A stretch of 64,000 nucleotides of DNA from Bradyrhizobium sp. CCBAU 051011 (GCF_009930815.1 NZ_CP022222.1:1840501-1904500), one strand, 5' to 3'; shown: positions 1 through 11,611, numbered from the stretch's first letter. Notes: generated from the letters alone by a model not told the origin. Numbers and translations: made by a program.

Positions 1-1371
1 CCGGTGCCGGCGGACCGCGATTTCGAACTGACCTGGAAACCCGCGGCCGAGAAGGCGCCGTCGGTCGGGCTGTTCCGTGAGCATGTCGGCAATTCCGATT
101 ATCTGCTGGCGTTCGTGACACCGCCCGCGGTCGAGCAGGCGCAGCAGAAACCGATGCCGCGCGAAGTGATCTTCGTGATCGATAATTCCGGCTCGATGGG
201 CGGCGTCTCGATCATTCAGGCCAAGGCGAGCCTCACCTACGCCCTCGGCCGTCTGCAGCCGAACGATCGTTTCAACGTGATCCGCTTCGATCACACCATG
301 GATGTGCTGTTCCCGTCAGCGGTGCCCGCCGACAGGGAGCATATCGGCCGGGCCACCTCCTTCGTCGGCGCGCTGCAGGCCAATGGCGGCACGGAAATGG
401 TGCCCGCGATGCGGGCGGCGCTGTCCGACAACAGCGGCGACACCGGTTACGTCCGCCAGGTCGTATTCCTGACCGACGGCGCCATCGGCAACGAACAGCA
501 ATTGTTCGAAACCATCAGCGCGTTGCGCGGCCGCTCGCGCGTCTTCATGGTGGGCATCGGCTCGGCGCCAAACACCTACCTGATGACGCGCGCCGCCGAA
601 CTCGGCCGCGGCACCTTCACCCATATCGGCGCGGTCGAGCAGGTCGAGGAGCGCATGCGCGGACTGTTCGCCAAGCTGGAGAATCCCGCGGTGACTAATC
701 TGACCGCGAAATTCTCCGATGCCACGGCCGACATCACGCCGGTTGCGATCCCCGACGTCTACCGCGACGAGCCGCTGGTGCTGGCCGCAAAACTCGACAA
801 GCTCGCGGGCTCGGTCGAGATCAAGGGCCGCATCGGCGATCGCCCGTGGGTCGTCACCCTTCCGCTAGCGAATGCGGCCGAAGGCAAGGGCCTGTCCAAG
901 CTCTGGGCCCGCCGCAAGATCGCGGATGCGGAGGTTGGGCGCACCACGCGTCAGACGACGCCGGACGAAGCCGACAAGGCCATCCTCTCGCTGGCGCTCG
1001 AGCATCAGCTCGTCACGCGGCTGACGAGTCTGGTAGCCGTCGACAAGACGCCGAGCCGTCCGCAAGGAGAGCCGCTCAAGGTTTCGGAACTGCCGATCAA
1101 CCTGCCTGCGGGATGGGACTTTGAAAAGGTGTTCGGCGAGCGCCCGCGCGTGCCGGCAACGCCGACGGAGCGGCGCGCCGATACGGAAGAGGCGCGCGTT
1201 CAGGTCGCGGCGCTGAAGCGGGTGCAGCCTGTCGTCACCCAGCCGCCCAGCACGCTCGCGCTGCCGAAGACGGCAACTGACGCCGAGCTGAAGATGATTG
1301 CCGGTGTGATCCTGCTCACGTTCAGCCTGATCCTGTTCGTGCTCAATCGACGTCAGATGTCACGGTGTTGA
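1..1371 (+). CDS. vWA-domain sortase target protein, C-terminal part (5' end outside window)
   Basis: The frame is open at the left edge, so the N-terminus (signal peptide and most of a VIT domain) is missing. What remains is a von Willebrand factor A domain with a MIDAS start, DNSGSMGG, at residue 61 of the visible frame. At 1261-1275 lies LPKTA, then a hydrophobic segment and an Arg-containing tail, which is the layout of a sortase sorting signal. This matches the family called marine proteobacterial sortase target protein, and the class GN sortase is the next gene downstream. Expected role: an inner-membrane or envelope-anchored, metal-dependent adhesion protein processed by that sortase. 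Family and pairing are well supported; the ligand is unknown. Confidence 0.88.
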   Translation, partial: PVPADRDFELTWKPAAEKAPSVGLFREHVGNSDYLLAFVTPPAVEQAQQKPMPREVIFVIDNSGSMGGVSIIQAKASLTYALGRLQPNDRFNVIRFDHTMDVLFPSAVPADREHIGRATSFVGALQANGGTEMVPAMRAALSDNSGDTGYVRQVVFLTDGAIGNEQQLFETISALRGRSRVFMVGIGSAPNTYLMTRAAELGRGTFTHIGAVEQVEERMRGLFAKLENPAVTNLTAKFSDATADITPVAIPDVYRDEPLVLAAKLDKLAGSVEIKGRIGDRPWVVTLPLANAAEGKGLSKLWARRKIADAEVGRTTRQTTPDEADKAILSLALEHQLVTRLTSLVAVDKTPSRPQGEPLKVSELPINLPAGWDFEKVFGERPRVPATPTERRADTEEARVQVAALKRVQPVVTQPPSTLALPKTATDAELKMIAGVILLTFSLILFVLNRRQMSRC

Positions 1372-1472
1372 CGTCGGCTGAAAGGAGGAGGGACCCCTGA
1401 CCTCCTCTTTCCAGAGCGCGCGGCTCCCACCCGTCCCCCCAAGGCCGCGCGCGCCGCCTTTTCCTCAACCGC

Positions 1473-1585
1473 CGTCATTGCGAGCGAAGCGAAGCAATCC
1501 ATCTCGCCGCGGAAAGAAAGATGGATTGCTTTGTGCCTTTCGCTCCCTTGCGCAAACGCCTCGCGTTTGTCGCAGGCAATGACGG
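1473..1585. repeat. palindromic intergenic repeat, family A (TCATTGCGAGCGAAGCGAAG type)
   Basis: The left arm reads CGTCATTGCGAGCGAAGCGA and continues to AAGCAATCCAT. The right arm holds ATGGATTGCTTT and ends CAATGACGG. The same arms recur at 39979-40063, 42190-42275, 48586-48672 and as a half copy at 31892-31914. This copy separates the vWA gene from its sortase, and its end reaches into the possible translation start of the sortase. Confidence 0.8.
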
Positions 1586-1596
1586 ATAGAGTGTCC

Positions 1597-2247
1597 ATGC
1601 GTTTCATCCTCCCTCTCCTCCTCGCTCTCATCGGCCTGATCTTGTTCGGCCAGGGCGCCTACATCCACGCCAAGGCGCTGGTTGCACAGGTCCTGCTGGA
1701 ACGCGCCTTCGAGAAAACCATCGCCACCGGACACGAGACGAAACCGTGGTCGTGGGCCGACACATGGCCGGTTGCCCGTATCGACGTGAAGCGGCTCCAT
1801 GCCCGCACCATCGTGCTCGCAGGCAGCAGCGGCCAGGCGCTCGCCTTCGGTCCGGGTCATGTCGAACGGACACCCGATGCCGGCGAGCGCGGCGTCGCCG
1901 TTTATTCGGCGCATCGCGATACGCATTTCGTCTTTCTGAAGAACGTCGTCATAGGTGACGAGATCGAGGTCACGCGAAGCGACGGCAAGCAATTCCATTA
2001 CCGGGTGGATGCCACTTCGGTCGTGCGCTTCGACGCCTCCGGCATCGATCCGCTCGCAGACGGATATCATCTGGTGCTGTCGACCTGCTGGCCATTCGAG
2101 GCGCTGACGCCGGGGCCGGAACGCTATCTTGTGCACGCCACCATGATTGTATCAGCTCCTGAATTCTCCGCGAGCCGGGAAATCGTTCGCGACGCGAATG
2201 GCACTGCGCGCGCAACGCGTGTTGCCACCCCTGCCAAGTCTCAATAA
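1597..2247 (+). CDS. class GN sortase
   Basis: Transpeptidase that cleaves a sorting signal and anchors its partner. The N-terminus has one hydrophobic membrane segment (about residues 3-18). The catalytic triad is visible: His106 in YSAHRDTHF, Cys164 in LSTCWPF and Arg176 in PGPERYL. The length, about 216 aa, fits the single-substrate class GN sortases of Gram-negative bacteria. The gene lies directly downstream of a vWA protein with an LPKTA signal, the usual two-gene arrangement. Start: ATG 1597 was chosen because the in-frame ATG at 1579 lies inside a palindromic repeat; GTG 1591 is also possible. The function is secure; the exact start is not. Confidence 0.9.
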   Translation: MRFILPLLLALIGLILFGQGAYIHAKALVAQVLLERAFEKTIATGHETKPWSWADTWPVARIDVKRLHARTIVLAGSSGQALAFGPGHVERTPDAGERGVAVYSAHRDTHFVFLKNVVIGDEIEVTRSDGKQFHYRVDATSVVRFDASGIDPLADGYHLVLSTCWPFEALTPGPERYLVHATMIVSAPEFSASREIVRDANGTARATRVATPAKSQ

Positions 2248-2321
2248 AAAGGTCGCAATCAAAAGAACGCACAGCGAGCGTTGTCGATCGCCGCTGCCAA
2301 ACAGCAGAGTAAGGGACATCC

Positions 2322-4544
2322 ATGGACGCTCAGGCAAGCACCGCATCGCATCAAGCCGAACAATGGTCGCCCTCGCCTGACGCCAGCGACATCGTCAAGA
2401 GCATCCATGCGATGCTGCACCCGCGCAATATCGTGCTGGTCGGCGCCACCGACAAGCCCGGCAACTATGCCGAGCGCATCTGGAACAATCTGATCAAATA
2501 CAAATACGAAGGCGGCCTGTTCCCGGTCAACGCCAAGCGCGAAACGATCTGGGGCGTGCCCTGCTACAAGGATTTCGCCAGCCTCCCGGAGAAACCCGAT
2601 CATGTGCTGGTGCTGGTGCCGGCGCGTTTTGCCGTGCAGGTGATCCGTGACGCGGCGGCAGCCGGCGCACGCTCGGCCACCATCGTCACCTCGGGCTTCA
2701 GCGAGTTGCAGGACGAGGAAAGCCAGCGGCTTGCAGTCGAACTGAAGCAGGCCGTGAAAGAGACCGGCCTTGCGGTCACGGGCCCGAACTGCCTCGGCAA
2801 TCTGAGCGCCGGCGAAAAGCTGTTCACCAATATCGACGACCGCATTGTCACCATGGAAGCAGGCCCCGTGGCGATTGTCGGACAATCCGGCGCGATCGTG
2901 ATGGCGATCCGCCAGACGCTGGAGGATCGCGGCGTCGGCGTCGGCTACATGGTCACGACCGGCAACGAGACCGGGCTCGAGACGCCCGACCTGATGGCCT
3001 ATTTCGCGGCCGATCCCTCGATCCGCGTTATCGTGGTCTATCTCGAAGGCGTGCGGAACACAAAAGTGTTCCGCGAAGCCTGCAAGGCGGCCCGCGCCGC
3101 CGGCAAGCCCGTGATCGCGCTGAAACTTGGCGCCTCCGAAGGTGGCCGTGCCGCCGCGATGGCGCATACCGGCGCGCTTGCCGGCTCGATCGAAACCTTT
3201 GACGCGATCTCGACCCGCGAAGGCGTGATCCGCGTCCGCGGCCTCGACGAGCTGATCGAGACCACCGAATGTTTCGTCCATGCCGATCCGCCGAAGGGCA
3301 ACCGTCTCGCCGCGGTGTCGCTGTCCGGCGGCAAGCGTGGCCTCCTGATCGATGCATTCTATTCGGCCGGCATGAACTTCGCGCCGCTCAGCGCGAACGC
3401 GACGGCGCAACTGGCGGAAATGCTCGGCCCCGGCAGCATTGTCGGCAATCCGCTTGACGCCGGCTTTGCCGCTGTCGTCGACCCTTCCGTCTACATGAAG
3501 TCGATCAAGATCATGATCGACGATCCCGACACCGACATCGTCATCATCGACGCCGAATTGCCGAAGGCGCCGCATGAATTGCGCGAGCGCAACTTACGGA
3601 TCGTCAACGAGATGGCGGGCGCCGCCAGCAAGCCCGTGGTCTACATCAGCGCGATGTCGATCGGGTTCACCGAATTCACCAAGGGTTTGCGCAAATCGCT
3701 GCCGAACATCGCGGTCATGCAGGGCCTCGATCGCGCCGTCGGCGCGATCAAGTCGCTGATCGAGTATGCGTCCCTGCGCAAGGAGGTGCCAGACATCCTA
3801 TCGAGCTCGAAGGCTTCCGCGCGCGCGGTGCTGGAGAAGACGCTCAAGGCCGCCAACGGCGCCGCAGCGTTGGACGAGGTCGCGTCGAAAAAGCTGCTCA
3901 AGGCTTATGGCATCCCGGTTTCAAAGGAAGAGATCGCGCAGACGGCGGCGGAGGCCGTGAAGATTGCCAAGAAGATCGGCTTTCCCGTCGTGGCCAAAGT
4001 CGTCAGTGCCGACATCCTGCACAAATCAGACATCGGCGGCGTGGTGCTGAACCTCAACAGCGCGGCCGAGGTGAAGAAGGCGTTCAACGACATCACCGCG
4101 CGGGTAAGGAAGATCAAGAGCAAGCCGAAACTCGAAGGCATTCTAATCGCGCAGCAGGTCAAGGCCGATCTCGAACTCGTGGTCGGCGCTTCGCTCGACG
4201 CCGAGATGGGGCCGGTGGTGCTGTTCGGCACCGGTGGCGTCGATATCGAGTTGATGAAGGACGTAGCGCTCGCCGGCGCGCCGCTGGACGAGGCCGAGGC
4301 GAAGCAATTGATCGCCAAGACCAAGGCCGGCGTGAAGCTGAAGGGGTATCGCGGCAAGCCGGCGCTGCACGAGGCTTCCGCCGTGAAGGCGCTGGTCGGC
4401 CTGTCCAATCTGATGGCCGATGCCGGCACGCGCATCGCCTCGATCGACGTCAATCCGTTCCTGATCAACAGCAAGGTCGGCGTCGCCGTCGACGGCTTGA
4501 TCGTGCTGAACAACGATGCAGCGAACAAGGCGGCGAAGCATTAG
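2322..4544 (+). CDS. acetate-CoA ligase family protein (NDP-forming acyl-CoA synthetase)
   Basis: A 740-aa fused protein that makes or breaks an acyl-CoA with ADP/ATP through a phospho-enzyme. Order of domains: an N-terminal Rossmann CoA-binding domain (about residues 30-150, containing VLVGATDKPGNYAERIW), two succinyl-CoA-ligase-like flavodoxin domains (about 170-460), and a C-terminal ATP-grasp domain (about 520-735, with KKIGFPVVAKVVS and SDIGGVVLNL). This is the architecture of ADP-forming acetyl/acyl-CoA synthetases and of the Pat-related proteins, but no GNAT acetyltransferase domain is present. The ATG follows GTAAGGGAC, a usable ribosome site. The acyl substrate cannot be told from the sequence. 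It stands alone, between the sortase gene and a repeat. Confidence 0.88.
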   Translation: MDAQASTASHQAEQWSPSPDASDIVKSIHAMLHPRNIVLVGATDKPGNYAERIWNNLIKYKYEGGLFPVNAKRETIWGVPCYKDFASLPEKPDHVLVLVPARFAVQVIRDAAAAGARSATIVTSGFSELQDEESQRLAVELKQAVKETGLAVTGPNCLGNLSAGEKLFTNIDDRIVTMEAGPVAIVGQSGAIVMAIRQTLEDRGVGVGYMVTTGNETGLETPDLMAYFAADPSIRVIVVYLEGVRNTKVFREACKAARAAGKPVIALKLGASEGGRAAAMAHTGALAGSIETFDAISTREGVIRVRGLDELIETTECFVHADPPKGNRLAAVSLSGGKRGLLIDAFYSAGMNFAPLSANATAQLAEMLGPGSIVGNPLDAGFAAVVDPSVYMKSIKIMIDDPDTDIVIIDAELPKAPHELRERNLRIVNEMAGAASKPVVYISAMSIGFTEFTKGLRKSLPNIAVMQGLDRAVGAIKSLIEYASLRKEVPDILSSSKASARAVLEKTLKAANGAAALDEVASKKLLKAYGIPVSKEEIAQTAAEAVKIAKKIGFPVVAKVVSADILHKSDIGGVVLNLNSAAEVKKAFNDITARVRKIKSKPKLEGILIAQQVKADLELVVGASLDAEMGPVVLFGTGGVDIELMKDVALAGAPLDEAEAKQLIAKTKAGVKLKGYRGKPALHEASAVKALVGLSNLMADAGTRIASIDVNPFLINSKVGVAVDGLIVLNNDAANKAAKH

Positions 4545-4566
4545 GTCACTGGTTTAAATCGTCGTT

Positions 4567-4685
4567 GTCGTCCCTGCGAACGCAGGGACCCATAGCCACC
4601 GTCGTTAATTGTTACGAAGACAACCAGCTCCCGTCGTCTTGCCGATGAGCCGCGGCGTATGGGTCCCTGCGTTCGCAGGGACGAC
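4567..4685. repeat. inverted repeat, family B (GTCCCTGCGAACGCAGGGAC)
   Basis: GTCGTCCCTGCGAACGCAGG (continuing to GACCCATA) at the left is mirrored by TATGGGTCCCTGCGTTCGCA (continuing to GGGACGAC) at the right. Each arm is itself a hairpin, and together they form a long cruciform-capable element. It sits between convergent genes, so it may also serve as a transcription end. Confidence 0.75.
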
Positions 4686-4693
4686 GGAAATAG

Positions 4694-5455
4694 CTACAAC
4701 CCCGCGCCCCACTTCTGCGCGGTCTGTAAAACCCAGTCGCGATACAGCGTCAGCGGCGTAACCCCGGTCATGCCGCCGCAACCCGCCGAGCCATTCGGCC
4801 CCGTTGACCAGCTCACCACGCCGACGATCGCGGGACCGCCTTGCTTGTCCTCGAAAACAGGCGCGCCGGAATCGCCGGTGCAGGCACCGAGGCCGTCGCG
4901 CGTGCCCTGCCCCACGGGGTCGACAAGCCTAATCTGAAGTGTCCCCGGCCTGCCCGTCGCAACCAGGCCGGCGACGCGGATGGTGCCGCCGCTCCTGCCA
5001 TCGCCGCGCACGGTCACGCCGATTCCTGCGATGGTAAAACGGCTCCCGACATTGATCGGGATCTCAGGCAATCCGAGTACGGCCGCCGTCTTGCCCTTGG
5101 GCGGCGCGGCCAATTGCAGCAACGCGACGTCTGCCGTCGCACGGTGCCCCGACATCGCCTGCATGTTGAAGCCGGGATGAATGGCGACGCTCTTCACATC
5201 CTGCAGCGTCGGCTGCCGGTCGGCGCCATATTCGACGATCTTGTAGTCCGCGCCTGATGGCACGCAATGCGCGGCCGTCAGCACCAGCTTTGGCGCAATC
5301 AACGCGCCGGTGCAGAAATTGCCGCGTGAGCCGACGATGGTAACGACCGAGCGGGCCACGCCTTCCGTCGACGGCGCACCGCCGCCGACAATGGCGTGCG
5401 CGGGAACGGACAGCAGCAGGACAAGGCTGGCAATCAAGCGAAGCAGGATCTTCAT
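4694..5455 (-). CDS. secreted trypsin-like serine protease (S1 family)
   Basis: A 253-aa exported protease. Residues 1-21 form a signal peptide (MKILLRLIASLVLLLSVPAHA), followed at once by IVGG, the classic S1 activation-site sequence. The triad is His63 in LTAAHC, Asp109 in ADVALLQL and Ser196 in GDSGAP, with cysteines placed as in trypsins. ATG 5455 is preferred because it starts directly at the signal peptide; an upstream in-frame start at 5521 would add a basic leader of 22 residues. It is divergent from the HAD gene, with about 107 bp between them. Substrate unknown. Confidence 0.9.
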   Translation of the reverse strand: MKILLRLIASLVLLLSVPAHAIVGGGAPSTEGVARSVVTIVGSRGNFCTGALIAPKLVLTAAHCVPSGADYKIVEYGADRQPTLQDVKSVAIHPGFNMQAMSGHRATADVALLQLAAPPKGKTAAVLGLPEIPINVGSRFTIAGIGVTVRGDGRSGGTIRVAGLVATGRPGTLQIRLVDPVGQGTRDGLGACTGDSGAPVFEDKQGGPAIVGVVSWSTGPNGSAGCGGMTGVTPLTLYRDWVLQTAQKWGAGL

Positions 5456-5562
5456 CGCTGCAGCAATAGCCTTTGGTGCGCGTATCGCCAAGCGCCGGAT
5501 CGGGCTGGTTCTCAAGGGCATTCCGTGTTAGCCGCTCCGCAAAGATATTTTTCAGGCGGGGA

Positions 5563-6198
5563 ATGATGATCGAGGCAGTGATCTGGGATTTCGGCGGAGT
5601 GCTGACCACTTCGCCCTTCGAGGCCTTTGCGCGGTACGAGACCGAGCGCGGGCTGCCGGCCGACATCATCCGGCGCACCAACGCCGCCAATCACCTGGAA
5701 AATGCCTGGGCCAAATTCGAGCGCGCCGAAGTCGACATCGAAGCTTTTGACGAATTGTTCGCGGCGGAATCGCTGGCGCTGGGCGCGGCGGTTCGCGGCA
5801 AGGAGGTGCTGCCGCTATTATCAGGCGATCTGCGGCCCGAGATGGTCGAGGCGCTCAAGCGCGTCAAGGCCAGGTTCAAGACCGGCTGCATCACCAACAA
5901 TCTGCCCGCCAACGCCATCGGCAGCCACAGCGGCCGCACGCTCTATGTCGCCGAAGTGATGGCGCTGTTCGACCATGTCATCGAGTCCGCCAAAATCGGT
6001 CTCCGAAAGCCCGATCCGCGTATCTACCGGATGATGGTCGAGACACTGAAGGTCGATCCCAGGAACTGCGTTTACCTCGACGACCTCGGCATCAACCTGA
6101 AGCCGGCGCGCGAGATGGGCATGACCACGATCAAGGTGGTCAGTGCGGCGCAGGCGATCGGGGAGCTTGAGGCAGCTACCGGGCTGGCATTGCGCTAG
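5563..6198 (+). CDS. HAD-superfamily (subfamily IA) hydrolase
   Basis: A 211-aa haloacid-dehalogenase-fold hydrolase, probably a phosphatase. Motif I is WDFGGVL near the N-terminus (the second Asp of the usual DxD is Gly, as in the sEH-N/ACAD10-like branch). Motif II is the Thr in ITNN, motif III the Lys in GLRKPDPRIY, and motif IV YLDDLGINLKPA. ATG 5563 follows GGCGGGGA; ATG 5566 is an equal alternative. The single-Asp motif I is a feature of this branch and could weaken classical phosphatase activity. The substrate is not predictable. Confidence 0.85.
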   Translation: MMIEAVIWDFGGVLTTSPFEAFARYETERGLPADIIRRTNAANHLENAWAKFERAEVDIEAFDELFAAESLALGAAVRGKEVLPLLSGDLRPEMVEALKRVKARFKTGCITNNLPANAIGSHSGRTLYVAEVMALFDHVIESAKIGLRKPDPRIYRMMVETLKVDPRNCVYLDDLGINLKPAREMGMTTIKVVSAAQAIGELEAATGLALR

Positions 6199-6308
6199 GC
6201 GGAAAAATACCGGAACTTGCGCCCTCGTTATGCCCAAACGGCGCTTGTCCTTTGCCGGGAACGCAGGCAGAACATTCCGAAATCCATCGAATTCGGAGTT
6301 GAAAACCC

Positions 6309-7256
6309 GTGGCTGATACCAGGCCTTCGGCCTCGATCGAGGCAGTGGAAAGCGGTCTTGCGGCGCAGGGCTATATTGCGAGCCGCCAGATCGCGACCGC
6401 GGTCTATCTGGCGCAGCAGATCGAAAAGCCCATCCTGGTCGAAGGGCCCGCCGGCGTCGGCAAGACCGAACTGGCGAAAGCGATCGCTGCATGGCGCGGC
6501 ATGAAGATGATCCGCCTGCAATGCTATGAGGGGCTCGACGAGGCCAAGGCGCTCTACGAGTGGAAATACGCCAAGCAGCTTCTTTACACGCAGATCCTGA
6601 AGGATAAGCTCGGCGAAGTGCTCGGCGGCGCGCCGACGCTGGAAGCGGCGCTGAACCAGCTTCACGATTTCGGCGACGTGTTCTTCTCCAAGGAATTCGT
6701 CGAGCCACGGCCGCTGTTGCAGGCGCTGGAGCAGCCCGCGGGCTGCGTGCTGCTGGTCGACGAAATCGACAAGTCGGACGCCGAATTCGAATCGCTGCTG
6801 CTGGAAATTCTCAGCGACTTCCAGGTCACGATTCCGGAACTCGGAACCGTGGTCGCGGTTTCGCCGCCGACCGTGATCCTGACCTCGAACAGCGAACGCG
6901 ATCTCGGCGATGCGCTGAAGCGCCGCTGCCTGCATCTGCATATCGGTTTCCCCGAGCAGAAGCTTGAGGAGCGGATCGTCGAGAGCCGAGTATCAGGCAT
7001 TTCGCAGACGTTGCGCCGGCAGATGGTGGGCTTCATCAACGAGGTCCGCACGCTGGACCTGAAGAAGCTGCCGTCGGTCAGCGAGACCATCGACTGGGCG
7101 CGCGTGCTGGTGCTGCTGCAGGCGCCCGAACTCGGCCATGAGGTGGTCAAGGACACGCTGAACGTCCTGCTGAAATACGAGGCGGATATCGAGGCCACCA
7201 TGCCTCAGGTTTCCACCTTCATCGCCAAGGCTTCGCGTCAGGGCGTCTTCGGGTGA
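6309..7256 (+). CDS. MoxR-family AAA+ ATPase (CoxD-like)
   Basis: A 315-aa chaperone-type ATPase. Walker A is GPAGVGKTE (about residue 44), Walker B is LLVDEIDK, and sensor 1 lies in VILTSNSER. MoxR ATPases work with vWA partners to insert cofactors or assemble complexes, and the next gene, 7 bp downstream, is such a partner. The start is GTG 6309, nine bases after GGAG. In Oligotropha, a relative, the CoxD ATPase matures the CO dehydrogenase active site. A link to the cox genes 26 kb away in this window is inference. The family call is secure. Confidence 0.9.
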   Translation: MADTRPSASIEAVESGLAAQGYIASRQIATAVYLAQQIEKPILVEGPAGVGKTELAKAIAAWRGMKMIRLQCYEGLDEAKALYEWKYAKQLLYTQILKDKLGEVLGGAPTLEAALNQLHDFGDVFFSKEFVEPRPLLQALEQPAGCVLLVDEIDKSDAEFESLLLEILSDFQVTIPELGTVVAVSPPTVILTSNSERDLGDALKRRCLHLHIGFPEQKLEERIVESRVSGISQTLRRQMVGFINEVRTLDLKKLPSVSETIDWARVLVLLQAPELGHEVVKDTLNVLLKYEADIEATMPQVSTFIAKASRQGVFG

Positions 7257-7263
7257 GGCGCGA

Positions 7264-8627
7264 ATGAGGGAGAACCTGCATCGCTTCTTTCGTGCGGCGC
7301 GGGGCGCAGGCGTCAGGCTCTCGCCGGCCGAAAGCATCGATGCGATGCGGGCCGTCTCCAAGGTAGGCTTTACCGACCGCACGATCCTGCGCGACACGTT
7401 CCTGCTGACGCTCGCCAAGACGCAGGACGAGAAGAAGGCACTCGGCGACTGTTTTGACCTGTTCTTCGACCAGCCGGAGCCCGAAGACAGCAAAGCAGAC
7501 GAGCAGGAGACACAAGGATCCAACGCGGGCTCCGATTCACCCGGCGAGACAAGCGGCGGCGACGAGCAGGCCGAGGGGCTCGGCCAGCTCGCGCAGATGC
7601 TGCTGGCGCAGGACCGTAACCAGATTTCGGCCGCCATCGCCAACGCGGCGAGCGCGGCCTCGCTGTCCGACATCCGCTATTTCACGCAGCGCGGTATCTT
7701 CTCGGGCCGCATCCTCGACCAGATGGGCATCCAGCGCCTGCGCGACGACCTCGACAACCTCACGGCAACCAATCCTGCACTGGCGGAACGGCTGACCAAT
7801 GCACTGGATGGGCTGCGCGGCACCGTTCGCGATACGGTTTCGCAGGCGCTGATGTTGTACGGGCGCGAAGAAGCGGAAAATTTGCGCAACGAAATTTTGC
7901 GTAACGCGCCGCTGTCGCGGATCGAGCCGCGGCAGGTCGAGCAGATGCGGCATCTGATCCGCCAGATCGCCCGCCGCCTCCGCGAGCGCTACTCCAAGCC
8001 GCGCAAGCGCCAGCGCCGCGGGCATCTCGACGTGCGTCGTACCATCCGCCGCAACGCCGCCTGGGGCGGGGTGCCGTTCCTCACCGCCTGGAAACGCCGG
8101 CATCGCGACAAGCCGAAGATCGTCGCACTCTGCGACGTCTCGGGATCGGTGGCGCGGGTTTCAGATTTCTTCCTCCTTCTGATTCACAGCCTGCATGAGG
8201 TCGTGGATGACGTCCGCTCGTTCGCCTTTTCGGGGCATCTGATCGAGGTCAGCGACATCCTGGAATCCAAATCGCCGGAAGAGGCGATGGCCGAGATCAT
8301 GTCCAAGGTCGGCTTCGGCTCCTCCGACTACGGCAGTTCGCTTGACGATTTCGAACACGGCTGGATGAACGCGATCACGCCACAGACGACCGTGATCGTG
8401 CTCGGCGACGCCCGCAGCAACAATCTCGATCCGCGCGCCGATATCCTTCGCCGTATCGCCGAGCGATCGAAGCGGCTGGTATGGCTCAATCCGGAGGGCC
8501 GCATGGCCTGGGGCTGGGGCGATTCCGAAATGCCGCGCTATTCGACCTTCTGCACCGTGGTCCGCCAATGCGCGACCGCGAAACAGCTCGAACGTGCGGT
8601 GTCCGATATCGTGGCGAGCTATCAGTA

Positions 8628-8628
<1 letters not shown>
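7264..8628 (+). CDS. vWA domain protein, CoxE-like
   Basis: A 454-aa protein with a long charged N-terminal half (acidic and Ser/Gly-rich at about residues 75-115) and a C-terminal CoxE-type vWA domain starting at CDVSGSV, the MIDAS motif (about residue 291). The basic stretch before it ([18 protein letters not shown]) is typical of CoxE-like proteins. It partners the MoxR ATPase just upstream. Its stop overlaps the start of recQ (TAATG), so the three genes are probably one operon. Role: substrate or metal handling with the MoxR ATPase; the client protein is not known. Confidence 0.88.
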
Positions 8629-10484
<1,856 letters not shown>

Positions 10485-10531
10485 AGCTTCGGTTCTGATT
10501 GAATCAAGAATCGAAGCTCTAGATTCTAGTG

Positions 10532-10581
10532 TTGACGCGTTTTCTTGACGCGAACCGGCATCCACTTCGCTCGAAAACGCT
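10532..10581. repeat. dispersed 50-bp repeat, family D, copy 1
   Basis: Reads TTGACGCGTTTTCTTGACGC and onward to ATCCACTTCGCTCGAAAACGCT. A copy at 47893-47942 differs at 2 of 50 positions. It lies between the convergent recQ and acdS genes. Just upstream, 10487-10519, GAGCTTCGGTTCTGATT is mirrored by AATCAAGAATCGAAGCTC, a stem-loop that may end recQ transcription. Confidence 0.75.
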
Positions 10582-10591
10582 ATGGTAGCCC

Positions 10592-11611
10592 TCAACCGTT
10601 GCGGAAGGTGTAGGCGTATCCGTTGATGGCGGGCGCACCGCCGAGATGGGCGTAGAGCACCTTCGATCCCTTCGGGAAATAGCCCTTGTTCACGAGGTCG
10701 ATCATGCCCTGCATGGATTTTCCCTCGTAGACGGGATCGGTGATCATGCCTTCGAGCCGTGCGCAGAGTCGGATGGCTTCCTTGGTCTCTTCTGAGGGAA
10801 CGCCGTAGGCCGGATAGGCGTAATCTTCGATCAGGACGACATCGTCTTCGACGAGTTCGCGGCCGAGCTCGACGAGCTTTGCGGTATTGCGTGCGATATC
10901 GAGCACCTGGGCCTTGGTTTGCGCGGGCGTGAAGGACGCATCGATGCCGATCACCTTGCGCTCGCGGCCGTCCTTGGCAAATCCCACCAGCATGCCGGCG
11001 TGGGTCGAGCCGGTGACCGTGCAGACCACGATATAGTCGAAGGCAAAGCCGAGTTCCTTCTCCTGCGCCCGCACCTCCTCGGCGAAGCCGACATAGCCGA
11101 GCCCACCATATTTGTGCACGGAGGCGCCGGCCGGAATCGCATAGGGCTTGCCGCCCTTGGCCTTCACGTCCGCAATCGCCTCTTCCCAGCTCTGGCGAAT
11201 GCCGATGTCAAAGCCTTCGTCGACCAGCCGCACATCCGCGCCCATGACGCGGCTGAGCAGGATGTTGCCGACACGGTCATAGACGGCGTCCTCATGCGGC
11301 ACCCAGCTTTCCTGCACGAGCCGGCACTTCATGCCGATCTTGGCCGCCACCGCAGCGACCATGCGGGTGTGGTTGGACTGCACGCCGCCGATCGAGACGA
11401 GCGTATCCGCGTTGGAGGCGATCGCATCGGGAATGATGTATTCGAGCTTGCGCAGCTTGTTGCCGCCAAAGGCAAGACCGGAATTGCAGTCCTCGCGCTT
11501 GGCGTAGAGTTCGACCTTGCCGCCGAGATGCTGCGACAGCCGCTCCAGCTTCTCGATATGGGTGGGCCCGAAGGTGAGCGGATAGCGTTCGAATTTCTCC
11601 AGCATCGTCAT
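10592..11611 (-). CDS. acdS: 1-aminocyclopropane-1-carboxylate deaminase
   Basis: A PLP enzyme (339 aa) that splits the plant ethylene precursor ACC into ammonia and 2-oxobutyrate; in rhizobia it lowers host ethylene and helps nodulation. Lys52 in GGNKLRK binds PLP, Ser79-Asn80 lie in GGVQSNHTR, and Tyr269 is conserved. The residues that separate true ACC deaminases from D-cysteine desulfhydrases are present: Glu296 in DPVYEGKS and Leu323 in [11 protein letters not shown] 11611 and ATG 11605 are both possible starts. The gene is divergent from an Lrp-type regulator, the standard acdS-acdR layout. Confidence 0.95.
   Translation of the reverse strand: MTMLEKFERYPLTFGPTHIEKLERLSQHLGGKVELYAKREDCNSGLAFGGNKLRKLEYIIPDAIASNADTLVSIGGVQSNHTRMVAAVAAKIGMKCRLVQESWVPHEDAVYDRVGNILLSRVMGADVRLVDEGFDIGIRQSWEEAIADVKAKGGKPYAIPAGASVHKYGGLGYVGFAEEVRAQEKELGFAFDYIVVCTVTGSTHAGMLVGFAKDGRERKVIGIDASFTPAQTKAQVLDIARNTAKLVELGRELVEDDVVLIEDYAYPAYGVPSEETKEAIRLCARLEGMITDPVYEGKSMQGMIDLVNKGYFPKGSKVLYAHLGGAPAINGYAYTFRNG

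Noticed and set aside
2259..3575. Minus-strand frame of 438 codons opposite the acyl-CoA synthetase
   Set aside because: Antisense shadow of a high-GC gene; no ribosome site or domain.
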